Below, piece after piece: positions 24,076 to 32,538 of a DNA stretch of 64,000 nucleotides. The DNA is from Kutzneria buriramensis. Lineage in GTDB: Bacteria > Actinomycetota > Actinomycetes > Mycobacteriales > Pseudonocardiaceae. A program made the translations under genes and the position numbers. The stretch covers positions 1 through 64,000 of the forward strand of contig NZ_QUNO01000018.1 of NCBI RefSeq assembly GCF_003387475.1, in the 5' to 3' direction. The notes under the pieces were generated by a model. The model saw only the letters and a list, made by a program, of their open reading frames with translations, had not been told where the DNA came from and made no database searches. How positions within the stretch are numbered: position 1 is the first letter of the stretch; each line of letters begins with the position of its first letter.

Positions 24076-25788
24076 TCACACCGTCGTCGGCGTCGGATCC
24101 GTGGTCGTGGTGATCACCGAGGACGACGTCGCCGGCGCGGAGCTCACGACGGTGCCGGTGTCCGGCGGCGGCGCCTGGTGCGGCTGCTGGGTGGCGGTTG
24201 TGGTCGTCGGATCCACGGTCGTGGTCGGTGGCGGTGGTGGCGGCGTGTTGGTGTCCGTCGGCGTGCTGTCGGCCGTCGTCGTCGACGTCGATGTCCCGAC
24301 CTGCGGCCCCAGCGACCGCGCGCTGCTACTGCTGGTGGTGGTACTCGGCCCGGAGGTCGTCGTAGTGCTCGACGCCTTGGACGTGCTGGTGATGGCGTTG
24401 TGCCCGGACGTCTTCGGCGACGCCGCGTGGTTGACGGTCCCGGCACCGCCGCCGGGCGGTGGCTGGTCGGAGGTCGGCGTCGCGTCGGGAGTGGCGGCCT
24501 GTGCGGGGTTGACGGCGTCGTTGGTCTCGGCGCTGTACACGAGCGCCCCGCCGGTCATGGCGAGCAGTGCGAGCCCGGCGGCGCCGAGCAGCACCCGAGG
24601 CCGGAGCAGCCGGTGCGGCCGCGACGGCGTGGTCAGGTGCAGCGGGATCTCCGGTTCGATCGGCCGCGTCGGCGGCCCGGCGAGGTCCGGGGCGACGACG
24701 GCCGGCGCCGGCTCGACGACCGTGTCCAGGGACGCCGACAGTGCGGCGCCGATAGCGACCGTGGCCTTCGGGTCGGCGTCCACGGCGACGGGACGCCCCA
24801 GCCCGGCCGACAGCAGCTCGGTGACCAGCGGAATCCGCGACGAGCCGCCGACCAGCAGCACCGCCGCCAGGTCGGACTCGGTCAGGCCGGCGGAGTCGAT
24901 GGTCCGCCGCATCAGGTCGACGGTCTCCTCCAGCGCGGGCCGGATCATCGCCTCGAACTCGGCGCGGATCAGCCGCGCCTGCCGCTGCCCGGACGGCAGC
25001 AGCACCGGGATCACGGCCTCGGTGTCGGCGGACAGCGCCTCCTTGGCTTCGGTGATCTCCCGCCGCAGCCGCCCGACGGCGCTCAACACCAGCGTGTCCT
25101 CGGCGGGCAGCCCGGTCAGCAGCTCCGGGAACTGGGTGCGGATCCGCTCGAACAGCAGCTCGTCGAGGTCGACGCCGCCGAAGTGGTCGTCGCCGGCGGG
25201 CTCACCGAGCAGTTCGAACATGCCGATGGCGTCGCGCCGCAGCACGGCCGTGTCGACCGTGCCGCCGCCCAGGTCGTAGACCGCGACGGCCTCGCCGGGG
25301 GCGATGCGCTCGCTCGCGGCGTACGCGATGGCGGCGGCCGCGGGCTCGCTGAGCAGCAGGGCGTCGCCGAGGCCGACCTCGGCCAGCGCCTCGCCGAGCA
25401 GCGTGGTCTTGTGTCCGCCCCAGCCGGCAGGATGCGTCACGGAGATCAGCTCGGGGTCGCCGCCCTCACGGGATCGCACCAGATCGACGACCCAGCGGGC
25501 CAGCCGCGCGGTCAGCTCGTGGGCGGTGTGTCCGCCGTCGCCGAGCAGGATGGGCGTCCGGTCGCCGATACGCCGCTTGAACTCGCGGGCCACCCCCGAG
25601 GGGTCGGCCGCCGCGCGGCGCTCGGCCGCGTCGCCGACCAGCACGGCGCCGTCCGCGCCGATGTGCAGGACCGAGGGCATGCACGTGCTTCGATTACCAA
25701 GCGTCACCATTTCCGGCGGTCCGCCGCCCCGCCGGATGGCGGCCGCGGTGAACGTCGTTCCGAGATCGAGTCCGAGCAGATAGCCCAC
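24076..25788 (-). CDS. Hsp70-family protein with transmembrane anchor and Thr/Pro-rich tail
   Basis: 570 aa from GTG 25788 ('VGYLLGLDLGTTFTAAAI'). Residues ~1-365 are the actin-like Hsp70 ATPase: phosphate-1 'GLDLGTTFTA', phosphate-2 'VAVYDLGGGTVDTAVL', adenosine 'VLLVGGSSRIPLV'. The usual beta-sandwich substrate-binding domain is absent. Instead there is a membrane segment 'VLLGAAGLALLAMTGGALVY' (~396-418), then ~150 residues of low-complexity Thr/Ser/Pro that should lie outside the membrane. Neighbours are a divergent iniB-iniA-iniC-like operon, an arrangement suggesting a shared role at the cell envelope. Confidence 0.88.
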   Translation of the reverse strand: MGYLLGLDLGTTFTAAAIRRGGGPPEMVTLGNRSTCMPSVLHIGADGAVLVGDAAERRAAADPSGVAREFKRRIGDRTPILLGDGGHTAHELTARLARWVVDLVRSREGGDPELISVTHPAGWGGHKTTLLGEALAEVGLGDALLLSEPAAAAIAYAASERIAPGEAVAVYDLGGGTVDTAVLRRDAIGMFELLGEPAGDDHFGGVDLDELLFERIRTQFPELLTGLPAEDTLVLSAVGRLRREITEAKEALSADTEAVIPVLLPSGQRQARLIRAEFEAMIRPALEETVDLMRRTIDSAGLTESDLAAVLLVGGSSRIPLVTELLSAGLGRPVAVDADPKATVAIGAALSASLDTVVEPAPAVVAPDLAGPPTRPIEPEIPLHLTTPSRPHRLLRPRVLLGAAGLALLAMTGGALVYSAETNDAVNPAQAATPDATPTSDQPPPGGGAGTVNHAASPKTSGHNAITSTSKASSTTTTSGPSTTTSSSSARSLGPQVGTSTSTTTADSTPTDTNTPPPPPPTTTVDPTTTTATQQPHQAPPPDTGTVVSSAPATSSSVITTTTDPTPTTV

Positions 25789-25832
25789 GCGTGAGTCATC
25801 GCCCCGCGCTTTGCGGTTATTAGCACCGGAAA

Positions 25833-25872
25833 CCCCCAAAAATCCCCCAACGCGGCCCCCGGTCGGACCCCC
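25833..25872. promoter_or_regulatory. Helically phased CCCCC tracts in the hsp70/iniB divergent promoter
   Basis: CCCCC occurs at 25833-25837, 25844-25848, 25856-25860 and 25868-25872, i.e. every 11-12 bp, several flanked by A residues (AACCCCCAA, AATCCCCCAA, GACCCCCTAA). Such phasing places identical sites on one helix face. It lies between the divergent starts at 25788 and 25969 and may be the binding array for the nearby LuxR regulator (inference). Confidence 0.45.
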
Positions 25873-25968
25873 TAACGCCGGGGATCGGGAACGGGGGACG
25901 GCACCCGATGCCCCCGGCGGTGATCGCTACCTAGCGTTATCGCCGACGCCGATCAAGGAGGAGATCCC

Positions 25969-26949
25969 ATGGCGACCGGAATCAGCCTGCTGGACTTCAT
26001 CATGGAGCTGCTGGGCGACCAGTCGGCCCGTGACCAGTTCCAGGCCAATCCGCAGCAGGTGCTGCACGAGCACGGCTTCAGCGGGCTGTGCGCGGCCGAC
26101 GTGCACGACGCGCTGCCGCTGGTGGTGGACGCCGCGCAGTCGTTCGACAGAACCTACGACGCCGGCGGCCCGAGCCACGTGGTGACCCCGCCGCCGCCCC
26201 CGCCCGTGCACCCGGGCGGCGGCGTGGAGCACGCCATCGAGCAGATCAAGTACATCACCCAGAACTACTCGTACTCCACGGACAGCCACAACACCGTGGT
26301 GGACAACTCGGTGAACCAGAACATCTGGGCCCGCGACGTCTCGCAGAGCTTCGACAACCACTCCGTGGTCACCACGGGCGACCACAACGTCGTCGGCAAC
26401 GGCAACGAGGTCAACAACGGCGACGTCAGCGCCGACCACGGCGGCGCGGTGGCCGTCGGGGGTAGCGCCACGGGCTCGGCGGACGACTACTCCACCGACG
26501 TGCACGCCTACGGCAGCGGCAACGTGGCCGTGGCCGGCGCCGACGGCAGCACCAGCCAGCACGACTCGCACAACAGCACGGACAGCCACAACACCACCGA
26601 CAGCCACAACACGACCGACTCGCACAACACCGTGGCGTCCAACAACAACACGGCGGTGGACTCCGGCAACGACTCGCACGACACCACCGACTCGCACAAC
26701 TCCGTCGACTCGCACAACACGAGCACGGTGGCGTCGGACAACAACACGGCGATCGGGTCCGGGAACGACTCCCACGACACCACCGACTCGCACGACACCA
26801 CCGCGTCGGACAACACGGTGGCGTCGGACAACGACACGCACAACTCGAGCCTGAACGAGCTGGACTCGCACGACACCGTCGCCTCGGACAACGACATCCT
26901 GTCGCACAACGACGTCGACACGCAGCACGACCACCTCATCCACATCTGA
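25969..26949 (+). CDS. iniB: IniB N-terminal domain protein with DSHN/DSHD repeats
   Basis: 326 aa from the ATG at 25969, behind a strong AAGGAGGAG. Residues ~1-60 ('GISLLDFIMELLGDQSARDQFQANPQQVLHEHGFSGLCAADVHDALPLVV') match the IniB-type N-terminal domain. A Pro run (~70-76) follows. From ~residue 90 the chain is Asn/Asp/Ser/His rich, with eleven DSHN or DSHD tetrapeptides, most of them in the last 140 residues, ending 'QHDHLIHI'. The repeats lack hydrophobic residues, so this part is probably extended, with many possible metal ligands. In mycobacteria iniB heads the isoniazid-inducible iniBAC operon with two dynamin-like GTPases; the same order is seen here. Confidence 0.85.
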   Translation: MATGISLLDFIMELLGDQSARDQFQANPQQVLHEHGFSGLCAADVHDALPLVVDAAQSFDRTYDAGGPSHVVTPPPPPPVHPGGGVEHAIEQIKYITQNYSYSTDSHNTVVDNSVNQNIWARDVSQSFDNHSVVTTGDHNVVGNGNEVNNGDVSADHGGAVAVGGSATGSADDYSTDVHAYGSGNVAVAGADGSTSQHDSHNSTDSHNTTDSHNTTDSHNTVASNNNTAVDSGNDSHDTTDSHNSVDSHNTSTVASDNNTAIGSGNDSHDTTDSHDTTASDNTVASDNDTHNSSLNELDSHDTVASDNDILSHNDVDTQHDHLIHI

Positions 26950-26963
26950 CGGGAGCACCGCCC

Positions 26964-28733
26964 ATGCCGCCGACCGCCGCCGAGCTGCTGGACCTCGCGA
27001 TCAGGGCCACCACGGCCTACCGCCGGGAGGACCTCGGCGAGCGGTTGGCGGTGGCGCGGCGCCGGCTGCTGGACCCGGAGGTCCGGGTACTGGTGGTCGG
27101 CGAGTTCAAGCAGGGCAAGAGCATGCTGGTCAACTCCCTGGTGGACGCCCCGGTCTGCCCGGTCGACGACGACCTGGCGACCGCGGTGCCCACGCTGGTC
27201 CGGCACGCGCCGGAGCCATCGGTGGTGCTCGTCGGCGACGACGAGCGGCAACGGCGCTCCGTGCCGATCGACCAGCTGGCCCAGCACGTCTCCGAGGCGG
27301 GGAACCCCGGCAACCGCGAGCATCTGCGCCACGCGGAGGTCGGGGTTCCCCGTGCCGTGCTGTCCGGCGGACTGTGCATTGTGGACACTCCCGGCGTCGG
27401 CGGCCTCGACTCGGCGCACGGGGCCAGCACGATGGCCGTGCTGCCCACCGCGGACGCGGTGATCCTGGTGTCCGACGCGGCCCAGGAGTACACCGCCCCG
27501 GAACTGGACTTCCTGCGCCAGGCCATGAAGATGTGCCCGACCGTCCTGTGCGTGCTGACGAAGACGGACCTCTATCCGCAGTGGCGGCGGATCGCCGAGT
27601 TGAACCGTGGGCACCTGGCCGCGGCCGACGTCGACGCCGACCTGATCGCCGTCTCCTCGACGCTGCGCCAGCACGCCATCCGCACGAACAGCCAGCGGCT
27701 GAACGAGGAATCGGGCTTCCCCGAGCTGATCTCCAGGCTGCGCAACGACATTCTCGGCCAGGCGGCCGCGCTCGCGGACCGGTCGGTGGCCAACGACGTG
27801 CTGTCGGTGACCGCGCAGCTGTCCGCCTCGATGCAGGCAGAGCTCGCGGCGTACCGGGATCCCAACCATGCCGGCGACCTGATCGCCGAGCTCACCCGCG
27901 CCCGCACCCGTGCCGATGCGCTGCGCGAGCGGTCCGCGCGCTGGCAGCAGACCCTCAACGACGGCGTCAGCGACCTGATCGCCGACATCGAGTACGACCT
28001 TCGGGACCGGATGCGGCACCTGCTGCGGGAGGCCGAGGAGGAGCTGGAGCGCGTCGATCCGGCCACTGTGGACGAAGAGTTCACGCTCTGGCTGCACCAG
28101 CGCGGCGCGGCCGCGGCGTCGGCCAACTTCGTGTGGGCGCACCAGCGGGCGCAGTGGCTGGCCCGGCAGGTCGCCGAGCACTTCGGCGACGCCGGCGACC
28201 AGGCCATGCCCGACCTGGACTTCCACGCGCCGAACGCGACGAGCTCGTTCGAGATGCCGGGGGCGGAGCGGTTCGGCCTGGGGCAGAAGGTGATCACCGG
28301 CATGCGCGGCGGCTACGGCGGCACGATCATGATCGGCATGCTGAGCACGGTCGCCGGGCTGGCCCTGCTCAACCCGGTCTCGGTGGCGGCCGGCGTGCTG
28401 CTGGGCCGCAAGACCGTCAAGGACGAGCGCAAACGCATGTTGCAGCGGCGGCGCAGCGAGGCCAAGGTGGCCGCGCGGCGCTTCGTCGACGACCTGATCT
28501 TCCAGGTGGGCAAGGAATCCCGCGACCTGCTGCGCGAGTTGCAGCGGACCCTGCGCGACCACTTCACCGCGTACGCGAAGGAGTTGTCCCGGTCGGTGCA
28601 GGAGGCGCTGACCGCGGCGCAGCAGGCCGTGAACGGCGATGCCGGCAGCCGGGACGGCCGGATCAAGGACGTGACGGCCGAGCTGGGACGGGTCGACCAC
28701 CTCGCGTCGCTGGCCCGCGGGCTGGGCCGATGA
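26964..28733 (+). CDS. iniA: Dynamin-like GTPase, IniA type
   Basis: 589 aa, 14 bp after iniB. GTPase motifs: G1 'GEFKQGKSMLVN' near residue 45-56, G3 'DTPGVGG' near 140, G4 'TKTD' near 198. Long helices follow (neck/trunk). A hydrophobic stretch 'GGTIMIGMLSTVAGLALLNPVSVAAGVLLG' around 450-480 could insert in membrane, as the lipid-interaction loop does in mycobacterial IniA. Such proteins bind and remodel the inner membrane in a GTP-dependent way and are induced by cell-wall stress. Its stop overlaps the start of the next gene (ATGA). Confidence 0.9.
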   Translation: MPPTAAELLDLAIRATTAYRREDLGERLAVARRRLLDPEVRVLVVGEFKQGKSMLVNSLVDAPVCPVDDDLATAVPTLVRHAPEPSVVLVGDDERQRRSVPIDQLAQHVSEAGNPGNREHLRHAEVGVPRAVLSGGLCIVDTPGVGGLDSAHGASTMAVLPTADAVILVSDAAQEYTAPELDFLRQAMKMCPTVLCVLTKTDLYPQWRRIAELNRGHLAAADVDADLIAVSSTLRQHAIRTNSQRLNEESGFPELISRLRNDILGQAAALADRSVANDVLSVTAQLSASMQAELAAYRDPNHAGDLIAELTRARTRADALRERSARWQQTLNDGVSDLIADIEYDLRDRMRHLLREAEEELERVDPATVDEEFTLWLHQRGAAAASANFVWAHQRAQWLARQVAEHFGDAGDQAMPDLDFHAPNATSSFEMPGAERFGLGQKVITGMRGGYGGTIMIGMLSTVAGLALLNPVSVAAGVLLGRKTVKDERKRMLQRRRSEAKVAARRFVDDLIFQVGKESRDLLRELQRTLRDHFTAYAKELSRSVQEALTAAQQAVNGDAGSRDGRIKDVTAELGRVDHLASLARGLGR

Positions 28734-30169
28734 GCCGGCTCGGCGGGCAGGTGCGGACGCTGCTGCGCGACGCCGTCGAGGTGTTCCGGGAGACGCCGGA
28801 GATCGCGCAGGGGCTGCGCGACCACCTGGACCGACTGGACGGCCCGTTGCGGGTGGCGATCGCCGGCCAGGTCAAGGCCGGCAAGTCGACGCTGCTCAAC
28901 GCGTTGGTGGGGGAGCGGCTGGCGCCGACCGACGCCGGCGAGTGCACCCGGATCGTCACCTGGTACCGGCGCGGACACCGGCCGCGGGTCTCGGCGCACC
29001 CGCTGGGCGGCGGGCCGCGCCAGCTGCGGATCGACCGGGTCGGCGGGGCGCTGCGGATCGATCTGGAGGGTCTGAACCCCGCGCACGTCGAGCGGCTGGT
29101 CGTGGACTGGCCGGCGCAGGGGCTGTCGGACACCATCCTCATCGACACGCCCGGCATCGCGTCACTGTCGGCTGACGTTTCCGCGCGGGCCAACGGTTTC
29201 CTCGCGCCGGACGACGAGCCCAGCGAGGCCGACGCCGTCGTGTACCTGATGCGGCACCTGCACAGCGCCGACCTGCGGCTGCTGGAGTCGTTCCACGACA
29301 ACGGGATCGCCCGGGCCAATCCGGTGAACACGATCGCCGTGCTGTCCCGGGCCGACGAGATCGGCGTCGGGCGGGTGGACGCGCTGATGTCCGCCGCCAA
29401 GATCGCCCGGCGCTATCGGACCGATCCGCGGCTGCGGCGGCTGTGCCAGGGTGTGGTGCCGGTCGCCGGGCTGCTTGCCGAGACGGCGAGATCGTTGCAC
29501 CAGCAGGAGTTCGACGCGCTGGCCCGGATGGCCGTCACCTCGCGGGACGAGGTCGAGTCGGCCCTGCTGTCGGCGGACCGGTTCGTCCGGTATGCCGGCC
29601 TCGGGCTGCTGGAACGGTTCGGGCTGTTCGGCGTGCGGCTGTCGCTCGCGCTGATCCGCCAGGGCTTCGGCGATCCCGGGCGGCTGGCCGCCGAGCTCAC
29701 CCGCCGCAGCGGCGTCGACGAGCTCCGGGCGGTGTTCGCCGCCCAGTTCACGCAGCGTCGTGACCTGCTGAAATGCCGGTCCGCGCTGCTCGCCGTGGAC
29801 GCGCTGCTGAGCCGCGACTCCCGGCCCGGCACCCCCGTGCTGCGCGACGACATCGAGCGCATCCTCGCCGGCGCGCACGAGTTCACCGAGCTCCGGGTGC
29901 TCGGCGCGCTGCGTTCCGGCGCCTTCGACCTCACCGACCACGCCGCTGACGAGGCCGAACGCCTGCTCGGCGCCGGCGGCGCGCAGCCGTGGTCGCGGCT
30001 GGGGCTGCCCGCCGACGTCGGCCGCGACGAGCAGCGGGCCGCCGTGCTGGACGCCCTCGCCCGCTGGCAGCGCCAGGCCGAGAACCCGCTGGCCCGGAAG
30101 GCGACCGTGGACGTGGCCCGCGTGGTCGTCCGCAGCTGCGAGGGCATGGCCGCCGACCTGGCCGACTAA
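28730..30169 (+). CDS. iniC: Dynamin-like GTPase, IniC type
   Basis: 479 aa from the ATG at 28730 that overlaps the iniA stop by 4 nt, indicating translational coupling. G1 is 'AIAGQVKAGKSTLLNALVG' near residue 45, G3 'LIDTPGIASL' near 140, and the G4 position reads 'LSRADEIG' in place of NKxD. The rest is helical, without an obvious membrane loop like that of the partner. It is shorter than IniA, as in mycobacteria. It probably works with IniA in membrane maintenance. Confidence 0.88.
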   Translation: MSRLGGQVRTLLRDAVEVFRETPEIAQGLRDHLDRLDGPLRVAIAGQVKAGKSTLLNALVGERLAPTDAGECTRIVTWYRRGHRPRVSAHPLGGGPRQLRIDRVGGALRIDLEGLNPAHVERLVVDWPAQGLSDTILIDTPGIASLSADVSARANGFLAPDDEPSEADAVVYLMRHLHSADLRLLESFHDNGIARANPVNTIAVLSRADEIGVGRVDALMSAAKIARRYRTDPRLRRLCQGVVPVAGLLAETARSLHQQEFDALARMAVTSRDEVESALLSADRFVRYAGLGLLERFGLFGVRLSLALIRQGFGDPGRLAAELTRRSGVDELRAVFAAQFTQRRDLLKCRSALLAVDALLSRDSRPGTPVLRDDIERILAGAHEFTELRVLGALRSGAFDLTDHAADEAERLLGAGGAQPWSRLGLPADVGRDEQRAAVLDALARWQRQAENPLARKATVDVARVVVRSCEGMAADLAD

Positions 30170-30181
30170 CCCCCTTTCCGT

Positions 30182-30230
30182 CACATGCGCTTCTTATGTG
30201 GCGCTGAGTGGCAAGTAGGAAGCGCATGTG
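30182..30230. repeat. Hairpin repeat B, copy 1 (after iniC)
   Basis: This imperfect inverted repeat begins CACATGCGCTTC and ends GAAGCGCATGTG, 12 nt after the iniC stop. The same sequence family occurs at 38728-38780, also directly after a stop codon. It probably acts as a transcription terminator or 3' RNA hairpin; it could also be a dispersed repeat. Confidence 0.65.
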
Positions 30231-30417
30231 GTGTTAATTGGGGCGTGTGGGACGGGTGGGGTTGGTGGGGTGCCGCCGGAGGGCCCAGTGGCCGGCGGCC
30301 GTCCAGCAGTGGACCCGACCGGTCCAGTGACCACTTTCGGGTGAATGTAGGGTGCGGACCTGTTTGTGTCGGGGGGCGCGGTTCGGACCGGCCTGCTGTT
30401 GCCCTAGGGGGAGTTCG
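30231..30417 (+). other. Non-coding leader upstream of the acyltransferase gene
   Basis: I see no gene here. The region is G-rich on the plus strand and contains TAGGGT near 30348 as a possible -10 box and the palindrome CCCTAGGG (30402-30409) running into the ribosome binding site. The CCCCTA pattern resembles sites near iniB (25868) and before the LAL regulator gene (5104). Confidence 0.35.
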
Positions 30418-32538
30418 TTGAGCACGGTCACGCAGGACGAGTACGCCAGATCCGCGCCCGATCCGGCCAAGGCCGCGTCGGGGTCGGCCGGCTTCCGCAC
30501 CGATGTGCAGGCGCTGCGCGCCGTCGCGGTGATGGCGGTCGTCATCAACCACGTCTGGCCGAGCCGGCTGGCCGGTGGCTACGTGGGCGTCGACGTCTTC
30601 TTCGTCATCTCCGGCTTCCTGATCAGCTCCCACCTGGGTCGCGAGATCATCGGCACCGGTCGGCTGCGGCTGGGCCGCTTCTACGCCCGCCGCGTCCGCC
30701 GCCTGCTGCCGGCGGCGTTCCTGGTGCTGGCGTTCTGCATCGTCGCGGCGTACCTGTTGCTGCCCTACCCGCAGTGGGAGGCCAACGCGTGGGAGGTGTT
30801 CGCCAGCGCCACCTACTGGGAGAACTGGCTGCTGGCGGCCAAGTCCGTCGACTACTCGGCGATCAACGCCGCCGCGAGCGTCACCCAGCACTACTGGTCG
30901 CTGTCGGTGGAGGAGCAGTTCTACCTGTGCTGGCCGCTGCTCCTGCTGCTGCTGTTCAAGCTCAAGAAGCGCTGGGCGCTGGGCGTCGGCATCGCGGTCG
31001 TCGGCCTGGCCTCGCTCGGCTACAGCGTCTACCTCACCGCCGCCGACAAGAGCCCGGCGTACTTCGTGACGCCGGTGCGGGTGTGGGAGTTCGCGATCGG
31101 CGCGCTGATCGCCTTGCTGGGCACCAAGGCGCTGCCGAAGCTCGTCGCCGGGCTGGGCTCGCTGGTCGGCCTCGTGATGATCATCGGTAGTGCGGTCGTC
31201 TTCGACCACCACACGGAGTTCCCCGGCGCGATGGCGCTGATCCCGGCAGTCGGCACGGGCCTGGTGATCCTCGCCGGCACCGGCCGGGACCGGCAGTGGC
31301 ACAGCGTCATCACGGCCCTGCCGCCGGTGCAGTGGCTCGGCAACATCAGCTACTCGCTGTACCTGTGGCACTGGCCGCTGATCGTGCTGGCCCCCTTCGT
31401 GCTGCGCGACTCGCTCAACGCCGGCAACCTCACCTTCACGCAGCGCGCCGGTGTGCTGGTCGTGTCGCTCGTGCTGGCCCACCTGTCGAAGGTCTTCGTG
31501 GAGGACCGCGGCCGCACGTTCGGCCCGCTGGCCCGCAGCACGAAGCTCACGTTCGTGGCGATGGTCGCCGGCATGGTCGCCCTGGCGGTCATGGCCGACA
31601 CCCTGGACTGGACGTACAACCGGCACGTCGCCCAGGCCGCCGAGGACCAGCGCAACGAGGCGGTCAAGCCCTGTCACGGGGCCAGCGCGCTGGCGCCGGG
31701 CAGCAACTGCGCGGACCCGTTCGGACCAGCCAAGGTCGTCGACATGGGTCCCGCCAACGAGTACTGGCCGTACCCGCCCGAGTGCAAGGGCATGGAGCAG
31801 CTCAAGGCCGGCGACACGACGACGTCGGCGGTGTGCGACTTCAGTGCCGGCACGGCCAGTCCGAAGGTGGTGTGGCTGGTCGGCGACTCGCACGCCGAGC
31901 AGTGGCAGGCGGTGCTGGTCGACCTGGCGCGCAAGCAGAAGTGGACGCTGAAGACGAGTTATCTCGGCGGCTGCCCGTTCGCGCAGGTCCAGTTCGTCGG
32001 CTACAACGAGCAGGTCTCCGAGGACAAGACCAAGGCGTGCCGGGACTGGAGCAAGGCCGCCGCCGACTTCATCGCCGCGGACAAGCCGGCGTACGTCTTC
32101 ACGGACTTCTTCGCCCGCCACGAGCTGGTCGACGACAAGACCGGACGGCCGGCGGCCGACCAGTACAGGGACGGCGTCGAGCCGTACTGGACCAAGTGGG
32201 CGCAGGCCGGCGCCCAGGTCGAGGTGCTCGGCGACCCGCCGCTCAACGGCGACGTCCGGGCGGCGAACTGCGTGTCGCTGAACCCGAAGAACCCGCTGAC
32301 GTGCGCGGTGGACCGGGCCGCGGCGCAGCCGCCGGACCCGCTCGCCGCCGCGGTCGGCGCCATCGCCAACCCGCGGATCAAGTACCTCGACCTCACCGAC
32401 TACATGTGTGACGCGCAGAAGTGCTACGCGGTGGTGGGCAATGTGGCCGTCTACTACGACCTCGACCATCTGAACAAGGAGTTCAGCCGCAGCCTGCGGC
32501 CGATGATCGCCGCCGGCCTGGGCATCACCGAGTCCTAG
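30418..32538 (+). CDS. Membrane acyltransferase (acyltransferase 3) fused to SGNH domain
   Basis: 706 aa from a TTG at 30418 preceded by GGGGGAG. Residues ~25-370 are an acyltransferase-3 (OafA-like) membrane domain with about ten helices; typical pieces are 'FRTDVQALRAVAVMAVVINHVWPSRLAGGYVGVDVFFVISGFLIS', 'FYARRVRRLLPAAFLVL' and 'QHYWSLSVEEQFYLCWPL'. The C-terminal domain is SGNH-like, with 'VWLVGDSHAEQWQAVL' (Ser nucleophile) and a final 'YYDLDHLNKEFSR' (Asp/His). Such fusions O-acetylate cell-surface sugars. A 187-bp leader without a gene precedes it. The gene overlaps the convergent LuxR gene by 4 nt. Confidence 0.9.
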   Translation: MSTVTQDEYARSAPDPAKAASGSAGFRTDVQALRAVAVMAVVINHVWPSRLAGGYVGVDVFFVISGFLISSHLGREIIGTGRLRLGRFYARRVRRLLPAAFLVLAFCIVAAYLLLPYPQWEANAWEVFASATYWENWLLAAKSVDYSAINAAASVTQHYWSLSVEEQFYLCWPLLLLLLFKLKKRWALGVGIAVVGLASLGYSVYLTAADKSPAYFVTPVRVWEFAIGALIALLGTKALPKLVAGLGSLVGLVMIIGSAVVFDHHTEFPGAMALIPAVGTGLVILAGTGRDRQWHSVITALPPVQWLGNISYSLYLWHWPLIVLAPFVLRDSLNAGNLTFTQRAGVLVVSLVLAHLSKVFVEDRGRTFGPLARSTKLTFVAMVAGMVALAVMADTLDWTYNRHVAQAAEDQRNEAVKPCHGASALAPGSNCADPFGPAKVVDMGPANEYWPYPPECKGMEQLKAGDTTTSAVCDFSAGTASPKVVWLVGDSHAEQWQAVLVDLARKQKWTLKTSYLGGCPFAQVQFVGYNEQVSEDKTKACRDWSKAAADFIAADKPAYVFTDFFARHELVDDKTGRPAADQYRDGVEPYWTKWAQAGAQVEVLGDPPLNGDVRAANCVSLNPKNPLTCAVDRAAAQPPDPLAAAVGAIANPRIKYLDLTDYMCDAQKCYAVVGNVAVYYDLDHLNKEFSRSLRPMIAAGLGITES

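Noticed and set aside
26508-28700. A 730-codon minus-strand open frame opposite iniA and iniB
   Set aside because: Low-complexity antisense product; the plus strand encodes clear GTPase motifs and good ribosome binding sites.
30185-30421. Short frame reading MRFLCGAEWQVGSACGVNW in repeat B
   Set aside because: A similar frame (MRFLLGIQRQVGSACGNR) appears in the other copy only because the hairpin DNA is repeated; no ribosome binding site.
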